A stretch of 64,000 bases of DNA from assembly GCA_016710115.1 (NCBI GenBank), contig JADJLN010000011.1, positions 80,470 through 144,469 of the forward strand. The letters are read 5' to 3'. Under the pieces are notes generated by a model. It searched no databases. It had not been told where the DNA came from and saw only the letters and a list, made by a program, of their open reading frames with translations. A program made the translations under genes and the position numbers. The DNA comes from Saprospiraceae bacterium (lineage in GTDB: Bacteria > Bacteroidota > Bacteroidia > Chitinophagales > Saprospiraceae). This document shows positions 45,511-54,609 of this stretch, one piece after another; the stretch's first letter is position 1, and the number at the start of each line of letters is the position of its first letter.

Positions 45511-48412
45511 ATGCGGAAGATAGTTATCCCTCTCCTTTTCATGGCCACGGTAATACATGCACAGGGCCCCTATTCCGAATTTGTAGATCCCTTCATCGGC
45601 ACTGGTGGACATGGACATACATTTCCGGGAACCACTATGCCCTTCGGCATGGTGCAGTTGAGCCCAGATACAAGACTGGAAGGGTGGGACGGTTGTTCCG
45701 GTTATCATCATGATGATCGGGAGATTTACGGGTTTTCACACACCCATTTGAGCGGCACAGGTGTTGCCGATTATTGTGATATCCTGGTCAGTCCGATGAG
45801 CGGTCAGGCCAGCTTCGATCGGGATCAGTACAAGTCTGCATTCCGGCACGAAACGGAAGTCGCTGAGCCCGGTTATTACAAGGTGTTGCTGGATGACGAC
45901 AAGATACAGGCCGAGATGACGGTCACTCCTCGCACTGGCTTGCATCGGTATCAATACCAGAAACCGGGTGACCGGCACCTGATCCTCGATCTGCGCCATC
46001 GGGATGCCGTTCTGGAGTCGAATATCGAAGTGGTGAACGCAACCCGGATCACAGGAATGCGTCGATCATCCTCCTGGGCTGCGGATCAGGTCATCTTTTT
46101 TGTCCTGGAATTCAGCGAACCTGTCGCCCGATGGTCTGTCCATCATCACGGCAAGGAAGACCCCAATCGAACAGGACCGGTATTTGGTCAGGACCTGGCA
46201 GCTCGTTTGACGTTCAATGAAAGCGGTCAGCCTCTGCTGGTCCGGGTAGGCCTGTCTCATGTGAGTGTGGATGGCGCTCTGCGAAATCTCGAAGCCGAAT
46301 GCCCTGACTTGAATTTTGAAGGTACCCGAGATAAAGCCCTGACATCCTGGAATCAGGAATTAAGTAAGATCCAGGTCCTGGGTGATGACCGTGATGATCT
46401 CACCAATTTCTACTCGGCCCTCTATCATTGCATGATCCATCCCAATATCGCTTCGGATGTTGACGGACGCTATCGGGGTATGGACAAAGAGATCCATTTC
46501 ACCAAAGGCTTCACCTATTACACCGTATTCTCTCTTTGGGATACCTATCGGGCGCTGCACCCTCTGCTGACCATCATCGATCAAAACCGGACACGAGACT
46601 TTATCCGCACGATGTTGCTGCAATTTGAGCAGAGCGGCCGATTGCCTGTCTGGGAGCTGGCATCAAACGAAACCAACTGCATGATCGGATACCATGCTGT
46701 CAGTGTAATGTGGGATGCACTCCAGAAACGGATCGGCGGCATCGATGAGGAACAGGTATTGGAAGCGATGGTGCAGACAGCCAAAGCCGACGTTTTCGGA
46801 CTGGATGCATATACTCAAAAAGGGTATTTGGAAATCGAGGACGAATCTGAATCCGTGTCCAAGACCATGGAATATGCCTATGACGACTGGTGCATCGCGC
46901 AACTGGCAAAAAACTGCGTAACCAGGATGTTTTGAAGAGTTCCTCGAACGATCTGTCGGTTATCGCCATCTCGTTGACCAGAAGGCGGGGTTCATCCGCC
47001 CCCGATCCAATGGCGGGTGGCTGGAACCATTTGATCCCCGGCAGGTTAACAACCACTATACAGAAGCAAACGGGTGGCAATATAATTTTGCAGCACAGCA
47101 CGACATCTCCTATTTGATCGACCAAATGGGAGGACCAGAGGGCTTTGAAGCCCAACTTGATCTGATGTTTTCGACCTCATCCGAAACGACAGGACGGGAA
47201 CAGGCGGATATTACCGGTATGATCGGTCAATATGCGCAGGGGAACGAGCCGAGTCACCACATGGCCTATCTGTACAATTATGTGGGCAAACCCTGGAAAA
47301 GTGCGGAACAGGTGGTGAAGATCAGGGACCTCTACAGACCGACGCCGGATGGATTGCCGGGGAATGAAGACTGTGGCCAGATGAGTGCCTGGTATGTTTT
47401 TTCGGCGCTCGGATTTTATCCGGTTGTACCCGGTGCCGGTTATTATGCGATCGGCAGTCCGCTTTTCCCAGAAGTCCGCATTCCGATGAAAGAAGACAAG
47501 GTTTTTGAGATCCGGGCTCTTCGGCAGCAGAAATCGCACAATGCCATCCGCCCAGGTCCTGGTGAATGCAGAGCCTCTTCCCTCCTCCTGGCTGGTGCAC
47601 CATTTCATCACAGCCGGGTGAACCTGGATGTGGTATTGGATGCTTCTCCGGATAAATCCTGGGCTGAACCCAAACATCTGCGTCCGAAATCCGAGGTCAT
47701 CTGGCCTGATTTTGTGGCCGGGCCGTCCATCATGGGGCCGACCTTCCCGTTCCGGGAGGCAGCAACTGTCCGCATCGAAGAAAGACCCGGCTGCCGTACC
47801 GAATACCGCATCAATGGCGAATCACCAGCCAGGACATACAGCCAACCATTTGAAATCCGGAGTACGGTTACTGTAGAAGCACAAAGCATCGACACCACGG
47901 GAAAACGCAGTGACTGGACTAAAGCAACCTACCATCAATTGCCGCATGATTGGAAGATCAGTGTATTATCCCCTGTGCATCCCCAGTATACAGCTGGTGG
48001 CCCTGATGCCCTGGTGGATGGCCTGACTGGTGATACCGAATGGCGGAAAGGACGATGGCAGGGATATCAGGGGACCGATCTGGAAGTGGTGATCGATCTT
48101 GGAAAAAAAGAGCGGATCCGCACGTTGGAAGCCTCCTTCCTGCAGGATTACAAGGCCTGGATCGTCTTCCCAACGGAAATCACCTTTTTCGCCTCTTCGG
48201 ATGGAGAGCGGTACAAGGAGGCCTTTCATACCAGCCAGGTGGTACCCGCAGATGAAGAACACCATCAGCGAATTACCCTGGGTGGAGAGAGTGAAGTGAC
48301 AAAAGCCCGTTACATCAAGTTGTATGTAAAGAATTACGGAACACTTCGCCCTCCTCATCCCGGTGCAGGTGGGGATTCGTATATCTTTATTGACGAGATC
48401 CAGATCAAGTAA
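45511..48412 (+). CDS. Alpha-mannosidase, GH92, with C-terminal F5/8 (discoidin) domain, frameshifted
   Basis: About 967 residues after repair. Signal to VIHAQ, N-terminal beta-sandwich FVDPFIGTGGHGHTFPGTTM, PFGMVQLSPDTRLEGWDGCS, FYSALYHCMIHPN, then the catalytic region LASNETNCMIGYHAVSVMWD, WQYNFAAQHDISYLID and PDGLPGNEDCGQMSAWYVFS (calcium/acid region), and an F5/8 type C-like domain at the end (QYTAGGPDALVDGLTGDTEW to IFIDEIQIK). GH92 removes mannose from alpha-linked mannans and N-glycans with calcium. Breaks: one A missing in the run at 46907-46914, one T missing at about 46930-46932, and a compensating pair near 47515-47525 and 47622-47626 that would otherwise garble LVNAEPLPSSWLVHHF. 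The start at 45511 fits the signal peptide. Confidence 0.88.
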
Positions 48413-48448
48413 CCGGGGATGGTATCCATCCTGCAAAATTTACACCTC

Positions 48449-48983
48449 ATGCCATTCTTCTTACGCCTGGGACTGAGCGTCCTGTTGACAGTGACCGGAA
48501 TTTACCTGCACGCCCAGCATCAGGTCGGATTGGAGGCCCAGGTGTATCCTACCGGTGTCATTCCATCACTGAATTATGCCATGCCCGTTGGTCAAGCTGG
48601 AAGTCTGGAATTTCGGGTGGGATACAATATCGTCAACCACCGCGATCTGGGTGTGCAGGATGATGAAAAAGGGGGCGGATTCGGAGGATCGATCGGCTAT
48701 ACACCCCATCTGGAAAGGGTTCCGTCTTGGTGCGCGTGCTGATGTCTGGTGGAACTCGATCGACTGGAAGATGAACCCCGGAACCCCGCAGGAGGTGACG
48801 GGAACCACGGAAGTCACTGTTCTGCAACCCACTGCTATGTTGGACTACCCTATTCATTTTGGCGCCTGGAGTTTGGTTCCGAAGATTGCATTTGGTGCCG
48901 AGATCAATGTGCAAACCAAAGGCGAGGAAGTTGGTCAGGGGGCAATCCTGCTGGGGGGGATCAGTATCCTGCGGGCGCTATAA
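48449..48983 (+). CDS. Small outer-membrane beta-barrel-like protein, frameshifted
   Basis: Signal MPFFLRLGLSVLLTVTGIYL to LHAQ, followed by alternating strands (YPTGVIPSLNYAMPV, LEFRVGYNIVNHRDLG, then after the shift FRLGARADVWWNSIDWK and LVPKIAFGAEINVQTKGEE). About 178 residues, with glycine-rich turns. One indel near 48698-48708 (GGCTATACACCCCATC) joins the two frames as HPIWKGFRLGAR. Length and strands suggest an 8-strand type barrel, but the last strand ends ISILRAL rather than with an aromatic residue. The coordinates assume the downstream ATG at 48449. Function unknown. Confidence 0.65.
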
Positions 48984-49090
48984 CGGCTTCAGGAAAACCG
49001 TTAATCCTGGTCGGTTTCTATTCTGATATTCCAAACAGAACTACAGATAGGCCATACGGATCAGCAAGGAACAATAAAAAAAGGAAAGAG

Positions 49091-49163
49091 TGATCCCAGC
49101 AGGGCTCGAACCTGCAACCTACTGCTTAGAAGGCAGTTGCTCTATCCATTGAGCTATGGGACC
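49091..49163 (-). tRNA. tRNA-Arg (anticodon TCT)
   Basis: The minus strand folds as a 73-base tRNA: acceptor GGTCCCA/TGGGATC, D arm TAGCTCAATGGATAGAGCA, anticodon arm ACTGC-CTTCTAA-GCAGT with TCT (reads AGA), variable loop AGGTT, and T arm GCAGG-TTCGAGC-CCTGC. The discriminator is A and CCA is not encoded. Confidence 0.95.
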
Positions 49164-49246
49164 TGTGGGATGGCAAAATTAGACATTCCCGTCTTATCCC
49201 GGGGAATTCTCCTAATTTTCAGCCCTCGGACTAATCTGACAGCTTT

Positions 49247-49926
49247 ATGCCGAAACCAGACGTACACATCGAACCCAGTTGGAAAGCAATGCTGGCTGGC
49301 GAATTTGAGCTGCCCTATTTCAATCAGATCAAGCAATTCCTGGTCAGGGAAAAGGAGGCAGGGAAGACCATTTACCCTCCCGGAAAGCTGATCTTCAATG
49401 CGTTTGACTCGACTCCGTTTGATCAGGTGAAAGTGGTTATCCTGGGCAGGACCCCTATCACCAACCCGGTCAGGCCATGGGGCTGAGCTTTTCTGTCCCG
49501 CGAGATATTCGTACCCCGGCATCCCTCCAGAATATCTACAAGGAGATCCATCGCGACCCGGGCATTCCCAATCCGGGCCACGGCGATCTTTCCACCTGGG
49601 CACAACAGGGTGTCTTTCTCCTCAATGCGATGTTAACCGTTGAAAAAGACCAGGCCGGCGGACACAGCCGGATCGGCTGGCAACGATTTACCGATGCCGT
49701 GATCAAAACACTTTCTGATCATAAAGATGGCCTGGTGTTTCTCCTGTGGGGCAATTTTGCCCGATCGAAAAAGCACCTGATCAATGAGCATAAACACACC
49801 GTGCTGGAGGCCGCACATCCCTCCCCTCTTGCCGGCAATAGATTTCAGGGATGTGGCCATTTCCGTAAAACAAATGAGATCCTCAGCTCGTTCGGACACA
49901 CACCGATCGACTGGAAACTAACCTGA
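49247..49926 (+). CDS. ung: Uracil-DNA glycosylase, frameshifted
   Basis: About 226 residues after repair. N-terminal frame: FNQIKQFLVREKEAGKTIYP, FNAFDSTPFDQVKVVILG; next frame: AMGLSFSV, TWAQQGVFLLNAMLTVEKDQ (water-activating region), DGLVFLLWGNFARSK, and HPSPLAGNRFQGCGHF (the HPSPL loop). The break removes the catalytic GQDPYHQPGQ block: a C missing after GGC near 49447 changes GGC CAG GAC to GGC AGG ACC. Family 1 enzymes excise uracil from DNA. Given how conserved both halves are, sequence error is the likely cause. Confidence 0.9.
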
Positions 49927-49931
49927 ATATC

Positions 49932-50339
49932 ATGGAACAAAATTCCGTTCGCCTGCCACTGATCCTGTTGAGCCTGTCCGGGGCCCTGGCTGTTCTCCTT
50001 GGAGCATTCGGAGCTCATGCGCTTCGAAATCTGGTGTCTGATGCATCCATTCAGGTCTGGAAGACGGCCTCTTTCTATCATTTTATTCATGTGTTGGCTG
50101 CAATGATATGCCTGCTCCTGCCCGGGAATCAGAAAGCCAAACAGTGGGCATTCCATCTGTTTTTCTGGGGTACCATCTGCTTTTCCGGCTCCCTCTATTT
50201 TCTGAGCACACGTGAAGCCCATCACCTGCCGGTGGCCTTTCTCGGACCCGTCACTCCTGCCGGAGGATTATTACTGACCGCAGGATGGTTGGCCATGGCC
50301 TGGTCCATGTCGAAGCCAACCAGTGAACGGGCACAATAA
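49932..50339 (+). CDS. DUF423 (YgdD-like) inner-membrane protein
   Basis: A 135-residue protein with four membrane segments: LPLILLSLSGALAVLLGAFGAH, FYHFIHVLAAMICLLL, AFHLFFWGTICFSGSLYFLS and VTPAGGLLLTAGWLAMAWS. The phrases LGAFGAHAL, FYHFIH, SGSLYFLS and GPVTPAGGLLLTAGW are family signatures. No function known. It follows ung by 5 bases on the same strand. Confidence 0.88.
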   Translation: MEQNSVRLPLILLSLSGALAVLLGAFGAHALRNLVSDASIQVWKTASFYHFIHVLAAMICLLLPGNQKAKQWAFHLFFWGTICFSGSLYFLSTREAHHLPVAFLGPVTPAGGLLLTAGWLAMAWSMSKPTSERAQ

Positions 50340-50344
50340 TTCCG

Positions 50345-50369
50345 GATGAAGAAAATCATCCTGTTTTAA
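50345..50369 (+). terminator. Candidate intrinsic terminator after DUF423 gene
   Basis: Arms GGATGA and TCATCC around AGAAAA, followed by TGTTTT. The stem is short, so it is only moderately likely. Confidence 0.5.
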
Positions 50370-50455
50370 TATCACCTTAAGAGGTCTTCACGTATTCCTA
50401 AGGGTTTTCTGTCATGGCCGGGGGTTCAAAAGGAGAACCATAAAACCAGATAGTC

Positions 50456-51139
50456 ATGAAACGCCTCCCTCTTTTTCTCTTCAATGTCTGTTGTACTCTC
50501 CCCCTGTTTGCCCAGACTCAAATCCAATTCGGTGCGCATGCCGGGCTCCACAGCAATAAGGTCCAGATCGATGGCATCTCTGAAAGCTGGTTGCCTGAAA
50601 ATCGCTACTGGACCGGGGTGAACGCCGGTATTCACGCCGAAATTCAGTTGACCGATCAATTGTCATTCAGACCTGAACTGAATTATGTTGAAAAGGGATT
50701 CCGAGTCAGAGAGGGCTTTGAATTTGATCTGTTCAATATTCCAATCCCCATTGGTGCTGAAGCCATTACACGAATTCAGTATGTTGAAGTGCCCCTTCAA
50801 TTGAAATATACCTTGCTCGACGGACCTGTTCAGCCTTATCTCTTTGGAGGTCCGCACGTCAGCTATGCAGTGGATGGCCGCATCGATCTGAGGGCAAACC
50901 TGATCCTGGATTTCAATATTGGTTCCTTCGACATCGATGTGACCAATGACCTGTACAATCAGTTTGAAGTCGGAGGACTGGCCGGTGCAGGGATTTCTGT
51001 ACAGGCAGGGCGAGGAAATGTCTTCATCCAGGGCAGTTTTCAGCATGGATTTACAGACATGCTGAATGACCCGATCGTCGATATCCGGCTACGCAATAAG
51101 GGATTCAATCTGACCGCCGGAATCCAGATGCCATTCTGA
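50456..51139 (+). CDS. Outer-membrane beta-barrel protein (porin-like, OMP_b-brl_2 type)
   Basis: A 227-residue exported protein: signal MKRLPLFLFNVCCTLPLFAQ, then barrel strands IQFGAHAGLHSNKVQI, LSFRPELNYVEKGFRV, IQYVEVPLQLKYTLL, VQPYLFGGPHVSYAV, FEVGGLAGAGISVQAG and NVFIQGSFQHGFTDML, ending NLTAGIQMPF with a terminal Phe. The words FRPELNYVEKGF and YVEVPLQLKY are typical of the PorT-like family widespread in Bacteroidota, most members of which have no known role. Monocistronic; it ends before a bidirectional terminator. Confidence 0.88.
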   Translation: MKRLPLFLFNVCCTLPLFAQTQIQFGAHAGLHSNKVQIDGISESWLPENRYWTGVNAGIHAEIQLTDQLSFRPELNYVEKGFRVREGFEFDLFNIPIPIGAEAITRIQYVEVPLQLKYTLLDGPVQPYLFGGPHVSYAVDGRIDLRANLILDFNIGSFDIDVTNDLYNQFEVGGLAGAGISVQAGRGNVFIQGSFQHGFTDMLNDPIVDIRLRNKGFNLTAGIQMPF

Positions 51140-51156
51140 TACCAACCTGGTCTAAT

Positions 51157-51200
51157 AAAAAGCGGGCTCTCCTGCATACAGGAGGGCCCGCTTTCTTTGA
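51157..51200. terminator. Bidirectional intrinsic terminator
   Basis: AAAGCGGGCTCTCCTG and CAGGAGGGCCCGCTTT pair over 16 bases around a TGCATA loop region (one mismatch), bounded by A and T runs on either side. It separates the plus-strand barrel gene from the convergent respiratory block. Confidence 0.9.
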
Positions 51201-51217
51201 ATGCGTCTGAATTGTTC

Positions 51218-51472
51218 TCAATCCTCCTGATTGACCTCCACTTTCTTTTTATTTCGCCACCACAGGAATGCCACCGCACCGACCAGGAGATAGGGTGTCG
51301 CCAGCATATAAATGATGCCTGCGTTCAGTCCCTTCCCCGCCGTCCCGCCGTTGGCCAGATTGGATTCTGCCGACATTTTACACATCGGGCATTGAGCTGA
51401 AGCATCTATGGTGATCAGGATGAACAGGCAGATCACCAGGATCGGCAACAGGATGGATTTGAACTTATGCAT
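51218..51472 (-). CDS. Small membrane protein with CPMCKM motif, end of the respiratory block
   Basis: An 84-residue protein: hydrophobic leader (ILLPILVICLFILITIDASAQ), then CPMCKMSAESNLANGGTAGK, one more membrane segment (GIIYMLATPYLLVGAVAFLWW), and a basic/acidic tail. The Cys-Pro-Met-Cys-Lys-Met motif sits just after the leader, i.e. on the outer side of the membrane, and could bind copper, but this is a guess from motif and place. It overlaps the DUF420 gene by 8 bases and closes the cox transcription unit. Confidence 0.75.
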   Translation of the reverse strand: MHKFKSILLPILVICLFILITIDASAQCPMCKMSAESNLANGGTAGKGLNAGIIYMLATPYLLVGAVAFLWWRNKKKVEVNQED

Positions 51473-51995
51473 AATAAGGCAATAACATCAGATAACAGAT
51501 GGGTCCGGTGGCAGCCACATAGAGCCAGATTGGAAAGACCCGGCGGGCCAGTTTCCGATGGCGGTCAATGACCCCGGAATACCCTCGGATAAAGGTAAAG
51601 AGGATAAATGGAAGGATGGCTGCCGCCAATACCACATGCGTGATCAGAAGAATGAAATAAATCATTCGCAAGGCCCCTTCCCCTCCATACCGTGTCTCCG
51701 GAGTAGTGATATGATAGAGAACGTAGGACAGCAGAAAAACAACCGAAAGTACCAGCGCCAGACTCATTCGTTTCTTATGTGACTCGATCTGTCCGGCTCT
51801 GATCGCCCGATAACCGGCCAGTAAAACAAAGAAAACAAGCGCATTTACTGTTGCATGAAACGGAGGTAAAAAGGAAAAATCGATTCCTGTGCTGATCTTG
51901 ATCTTGCGCATCATGACAACAGCCATGAGCACCACCAGACTGATCACCCATGCCCATCGGTCCAACTTTTTTACCTGTTCTGCTCCTGTGTTCAT
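51465..51995 (-). CDS. DUF420 membrane protein
   Basis: A 176-residue protein with about five membrane helices: WVISLVVLMAVVMM, NALVFFVLLAGYRAI, LALVLSVVFLLSYVLYHI, MIYFILLITHVVLAAAILPF and IWLYVAATGPICYLMLLP. The histidine-bearing segments FHATVNALVF, YHITTPETRYGG, and ITHVVLAAAILP are conserved in DUF420, which is usually encoded beside cytochrome c oxidase genes and is similar to CtaM-like assembly proteins. It overlaps the thioredoxin-fold gene by four bases. Confidence 0.88.
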   Translation of the reverse strand: MNTGAEQVKKLDRWAWVISLVVLMAVVMMRKIKISTGIDFSFLPPFHATVNALVFFVLLAGYRAIRAGQIESHKKRMSLALVLSVVFLLSYVLYHITTPETRYGGEGALRMIYFILLITHVVLAAAILPFILFTFIRGYSGVIDRHRKLARRVFPIWLYVAATGPICYLMLLPYYA

Positions 51996-52630
51996 CGCTC
52001 TCTGGTTCTGTTCAATTCTGGATGGGTCAACTTTTTTGGTGGCAACAGGATGGCGACCACTTCTACCAATTGGGTCAGTTGCTCTTGAGTTTGAAACGGA
52101 AATGCCTGCCTCAATTGTCCTCTCCTGTCAATTAAATAAATCCGGTCTGTGGACCCGGCGGGGCTGTTCTGTTGGCAAAATGCTCTGAACGGATCTGACC
52201 GGACGGACAAGCTCGAAAGAAGCTTCCATTGCGCTGTATCAGCCGGGGCAGAGGAATGGTCCAGCGGATTCACTTCGGTTACCTGATAGAACATCACATC
52301 ATCACGATCATCGAATTGGGAAAGCACCAGGCTCAATTGCTCTTGCTGGCTTTTCAACTCGATCGAATCATCGGCAAACAGAACCAGGCTGATCTGGTCC
52401 TTCCAATGAGCTGTCGATATAGTCGTGCCGTCTTCTCTTTGCCAGGAGGCTGCAGGGATCGGTTTTCCATCCGTCAATGTTGCCAGATGTTCTTTGCGAT
52501 AGGACAGGCCCGATCGAAGGTAGAGCCATGAACCCAGTGGTGCTACAACCAGCAATAGCAGGAGAAATATAAGCTGAAAGGCCCCCCGGTATCGGGATGG
52601 CCTTTCGCGATGTGTTTGCTCTTGTTGCAT
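51992..52630 (-). CDS. SCO-like thioredoxin-fold membrane protein lacking the CxxxC motif
   Basis: A 212-residue protein: one N-terminal membrane anchor (FQLIFLLLLLVVAPLGSWLYL) and a soluble domain with strands ISLVLFADDS, VMFYQVTEVNP and the terminal RIYLIDRRGQLRQAF typical of SCO/thioredoxin-like folds. SCO1 proteins insert copper into the CuA site of COX2 and need a CxxxC and a His; here only one Cys (FCQQN) is present, so it cannot act like classical SCO. Its place within the cox block suggests a structural assembly role. Fold assignment is moderate. Confidence 0.65.
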   Translation of the reverse strand: MQQEQTHRERPSRYRGAFQLIFLLLLLVVAPLGSWLYLRSGLSYRKEHLATLTDGKPIPAASWQREDGTTISTAHWKDQISLVLFADDSIELKSQQEQLSLVLSQFDDRDDVMFYQVTEVNPLDHSSAPADTAQWKLLSSLSVRSDPFRAFCQQNSPAGSTDRIYLIDRRGQLRQAFPFQTQEQLTQLVEVVAILLPPKKLTHPELNRTRER

Positions 52631-52676
52631 GAATAGATATGAACTACCGTCAGTTCATAGAAACAAAGGAGTCAAT

Positions 52677-53102
52677 CTAATGTTCGCTTGGTGGCTGTAC
52701 CTCTTCGCTTTGATGGGCTGGTTGTTCAACTGGAGCGGCCATCTGCTCAATGCCAATCTGATTTTTCTGGTTAATGACCGACCGGTTATGTTTCCAGTGG
52801 CTGCCTTCATTAAAGAAAGCAATCACTGCCCACACAAGCAGTAACATTGGCAACAATACACTATAGCGCAACCCCTGCAGCTCGTACCGCATGTGCATGA
52901 ATTCATAGATAATGAAGTATGCTTTATACAGGCTGAGTCCGATCATCATGGGATACATGATCCATTTCGACAGATGAACGCCTTCAACCAGATGCCCGTT
53001 GCCAAAGAGGGCGATCAACACCTCGAGCACTGTTATAATAGCCAGCAGGATCAGTCCCTTAAAAACGACCTTCTTGGCGTGGTTGATATCATTATGTTCC
53101 AT
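52677..53102 (-). CDS. Cytochrome c oxidase subunit IV family protein
   Basis: A 141-residue membrane protein with three helices: KGLILLAIITVLEVLIALFG, WIMYPMMIGLSLYKAYFIIY and YSVLLPMLLLVWAVIAFFNE, and a soluble C-terminal tail. The segment KAYFIIYEFMHMRYE is a prokaryotic COX4 hallmark. It is an accessory subunit of the caa3-type oxidase. Downstream of the two COX3 genes. Confidence 0.85.
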   Translation of the reverse strand: MEHNDINHAKKVVFKGLILLAIITVLEVLIALFGNGHLVEGVHLSKWIMYPMMIGLSLYKAYFIIYEFMHMRYELQGLRYSVLLPMLLLVWAVIAFFNEGSHWKHNRSVINQKNQIGIEQMAAPVEQPAHQSEEVQPPSEH

Positions 53103-53135
53103 AAAGCGAATGGATTAATCTTGTTTGAAAGACAA

Positions 53136-53999
53136 TTACAGCAAATAGTAGGCTAGGAATACGAACACCCAGACCAGATCCACAAAGTGCCAGTACAGGC
53201 CGATCTTTTCAACCATTTCATAGCCATTTTTTCTGGCGGCGTACAAACCACTGGCCGCATTGATCATGATGATCAACAGAAACACGACTCCGGAGAAAAC
53301 GTGGAATCCATGAAATCCGGTAATAAAAAAGAATAGCGCACCAAAGGCCTTGGGACCAAATTCCTGAACGCCAACTTGTCCTCCTTCGGATTTGTAGCGG
53401 CGCTGAATCCACTCATGTGACTCATGATCTTTATGGATGAGATAGGTTTGGCCTGCATGGAATGATTCCGGTTGGACAGCGGCTTCGTACGGGTGCCCGT
53501 GTTCGTCATCCAGATAGACTCCGTCCACCAGGTGTGTCCCAAAGGGATTGGTGGTCACTGTCATATTCTCACCGCCGATCAGGGTGGTCCATTCCCATGC
53601 CTGACAACCCAGAAAAGCTGCTCCACCCAGAATGGTCATCCCCATCCAGAAAACCACTCCATTCTTGTTTTCCCGGTGTCCTTCCTGCACTGCACGCACC
53701 ATGGTCACAGAAGAGGCGATCAACACAAAGGTCATGATCGTTACAAAGATCAACGGGGCATGGTGAATACCACCGGGAAGAGAAGAAAATACAAAATCCG
53801 GCAATGGCCAGGTCGGAACGCTGAACTTGAGTGCCCCGTACGCGATCAGAAATCCGGCGAACGTGAACGCATCAGACACCAGAAAGTACCACATCATCAG
53901 CTTGCCATAGCTCGCCTTGAAGGGTTCTTTCCCACCTTCCCACATATTCTGGTCGTTCTCAGCGACATTTGAATGAACTGCAACACTATCCATAGCCAT
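53136..53999 (-). CDS. Cytochrome c oxidase subunit III (long form, with exterior insertion)
   Basis: A 287-residue subunit with seven membrane helices. YGKLMMWYFLVSDAFTFAGF, GMTILGGAAFLGCQAWEWTT, FFFITGFHGFHVFSGVVFLL (family motif) and YWHFVDLVWVFVFLAYYLL are seen. An extra hydrophilic stretch of about 70 residues (GENMTVTTNPFG to EGGQVGVQEFG) lies between helices, on the outer side, longer than in proteobacterial homologues. COX3 stabilises the oxidase core and the proton path. A second, shorter copy follows immediately upstream on the transcript. Confidence 0.93.
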   Translation of the reverse strand: MAMDSVAVHSNVAENDQNMWEGGKEPFKASYGKLMMWYFLVSDAFTFAGFLIAYGALKFSVPTWPLPDFVFSSLPGGIHHAPLIFVTIMTFVLIASSVTMVRAVQEGHRENKNGVVFWMGMTILGGAAFLGCQAWEWTTLIGGENMTVTTNPFGTHLVDGVYLDDEHGHPYEAAVQPESFHAGQTYLIHKDHESHEWIQRRYKSEGGQVGVQEFGPKAFGALFFFITGFHGFHVFSGVVFLLIIMINAASGLYAARKNGYEMVEKIGLYWHFVDLVWVFVFLAYYLL

Positions 54000-54015
54000 T
54001 CCTTTGGTCTTGATA

Positions 54016-54609
54016 TTATTGGAGAATAAAAAAGATGATCAGATAAATCCAGAGGACATCGACAAAATGCCAGTACGTATTCACCAGTTGAATACTCAGT
54101 TTTCTTCCGGAAGAATGTTTATACGGGCCAAAAGCGGTTTTCAGTCCCAAAAACAGGGCACCCACTCCACCCAAAACATGGGCTGCATGGGTTCCGCTGA
54201 TCACATAGATAAAAGAGCCGGATGGATTCCCATCCAATGGCACGCCGATGGCCTTGAGCTGATTCCAGGCCACTACCTGCAAAACCAGAAAAAGAACACC
54301 TAAGCCAAATGTCACAGCGGTGAGCATCCGATAAGTCGATACTTCTTCCCGATTGTATGCCCGATAAGCGAAATGGGCTGTGACCGAACTGGCGATCAAC
54401 ACCAGCGTATTGTAAAGAAAGAGCGCTGGTAGTTTGAACTCCAGCCAATTTCCTGCTGCCTTACGAACAATATATGCCGAGGTCAATGCAGAAAACATCA
54501 TGATGATGCCTGCCATTGCCAGGACCAGGGCAAACTTCTTTGGATGCCACTTCCCGGTGTATTGAACAGGTGCTCGTTTGATCGTTGCCTCCATTATCCG
54601 ATGATCCAT
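54016..54609 (-). CDS. Cytochrome c oxidase subunit III (short form)
   Basis: A 197-residue heme-copper oxidase subunit III with five helices: LAMAGIIMMFSALTSAYIVR, ALFLYNTLVLIASSVTAHFA, AVTFGLGVLFLVLQVVAWNQ, SGTHAAHVLGGVGALFLGL and TYWHFVDVLWIYLIIFFILQ. Two COX3 genes in tandem, one short and one long, are typical of Bacteroidota caa3 operons, and each may be needed. It overlaps ctaB by 16 bases. Confidence 0.93.
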   Translation of the reverse strand: MDHRIMEATIKRAPVQYTGKWHPKKFALVLAMAGIIMMFSALTSAYIVRKAAGNWLEFKLPALFLYNTLVLIASSVTAHFAYRAYNREEVSTYRMLTAVTFGLGVLFLVLQVVAWNQLKAIGVPLDGNPSGSFIYVISGTHAAHVLGGVGALFLGLKTAFGPYKHSSGRKLSIQLVNTYWHFVDVLWIYLIIFFILQ

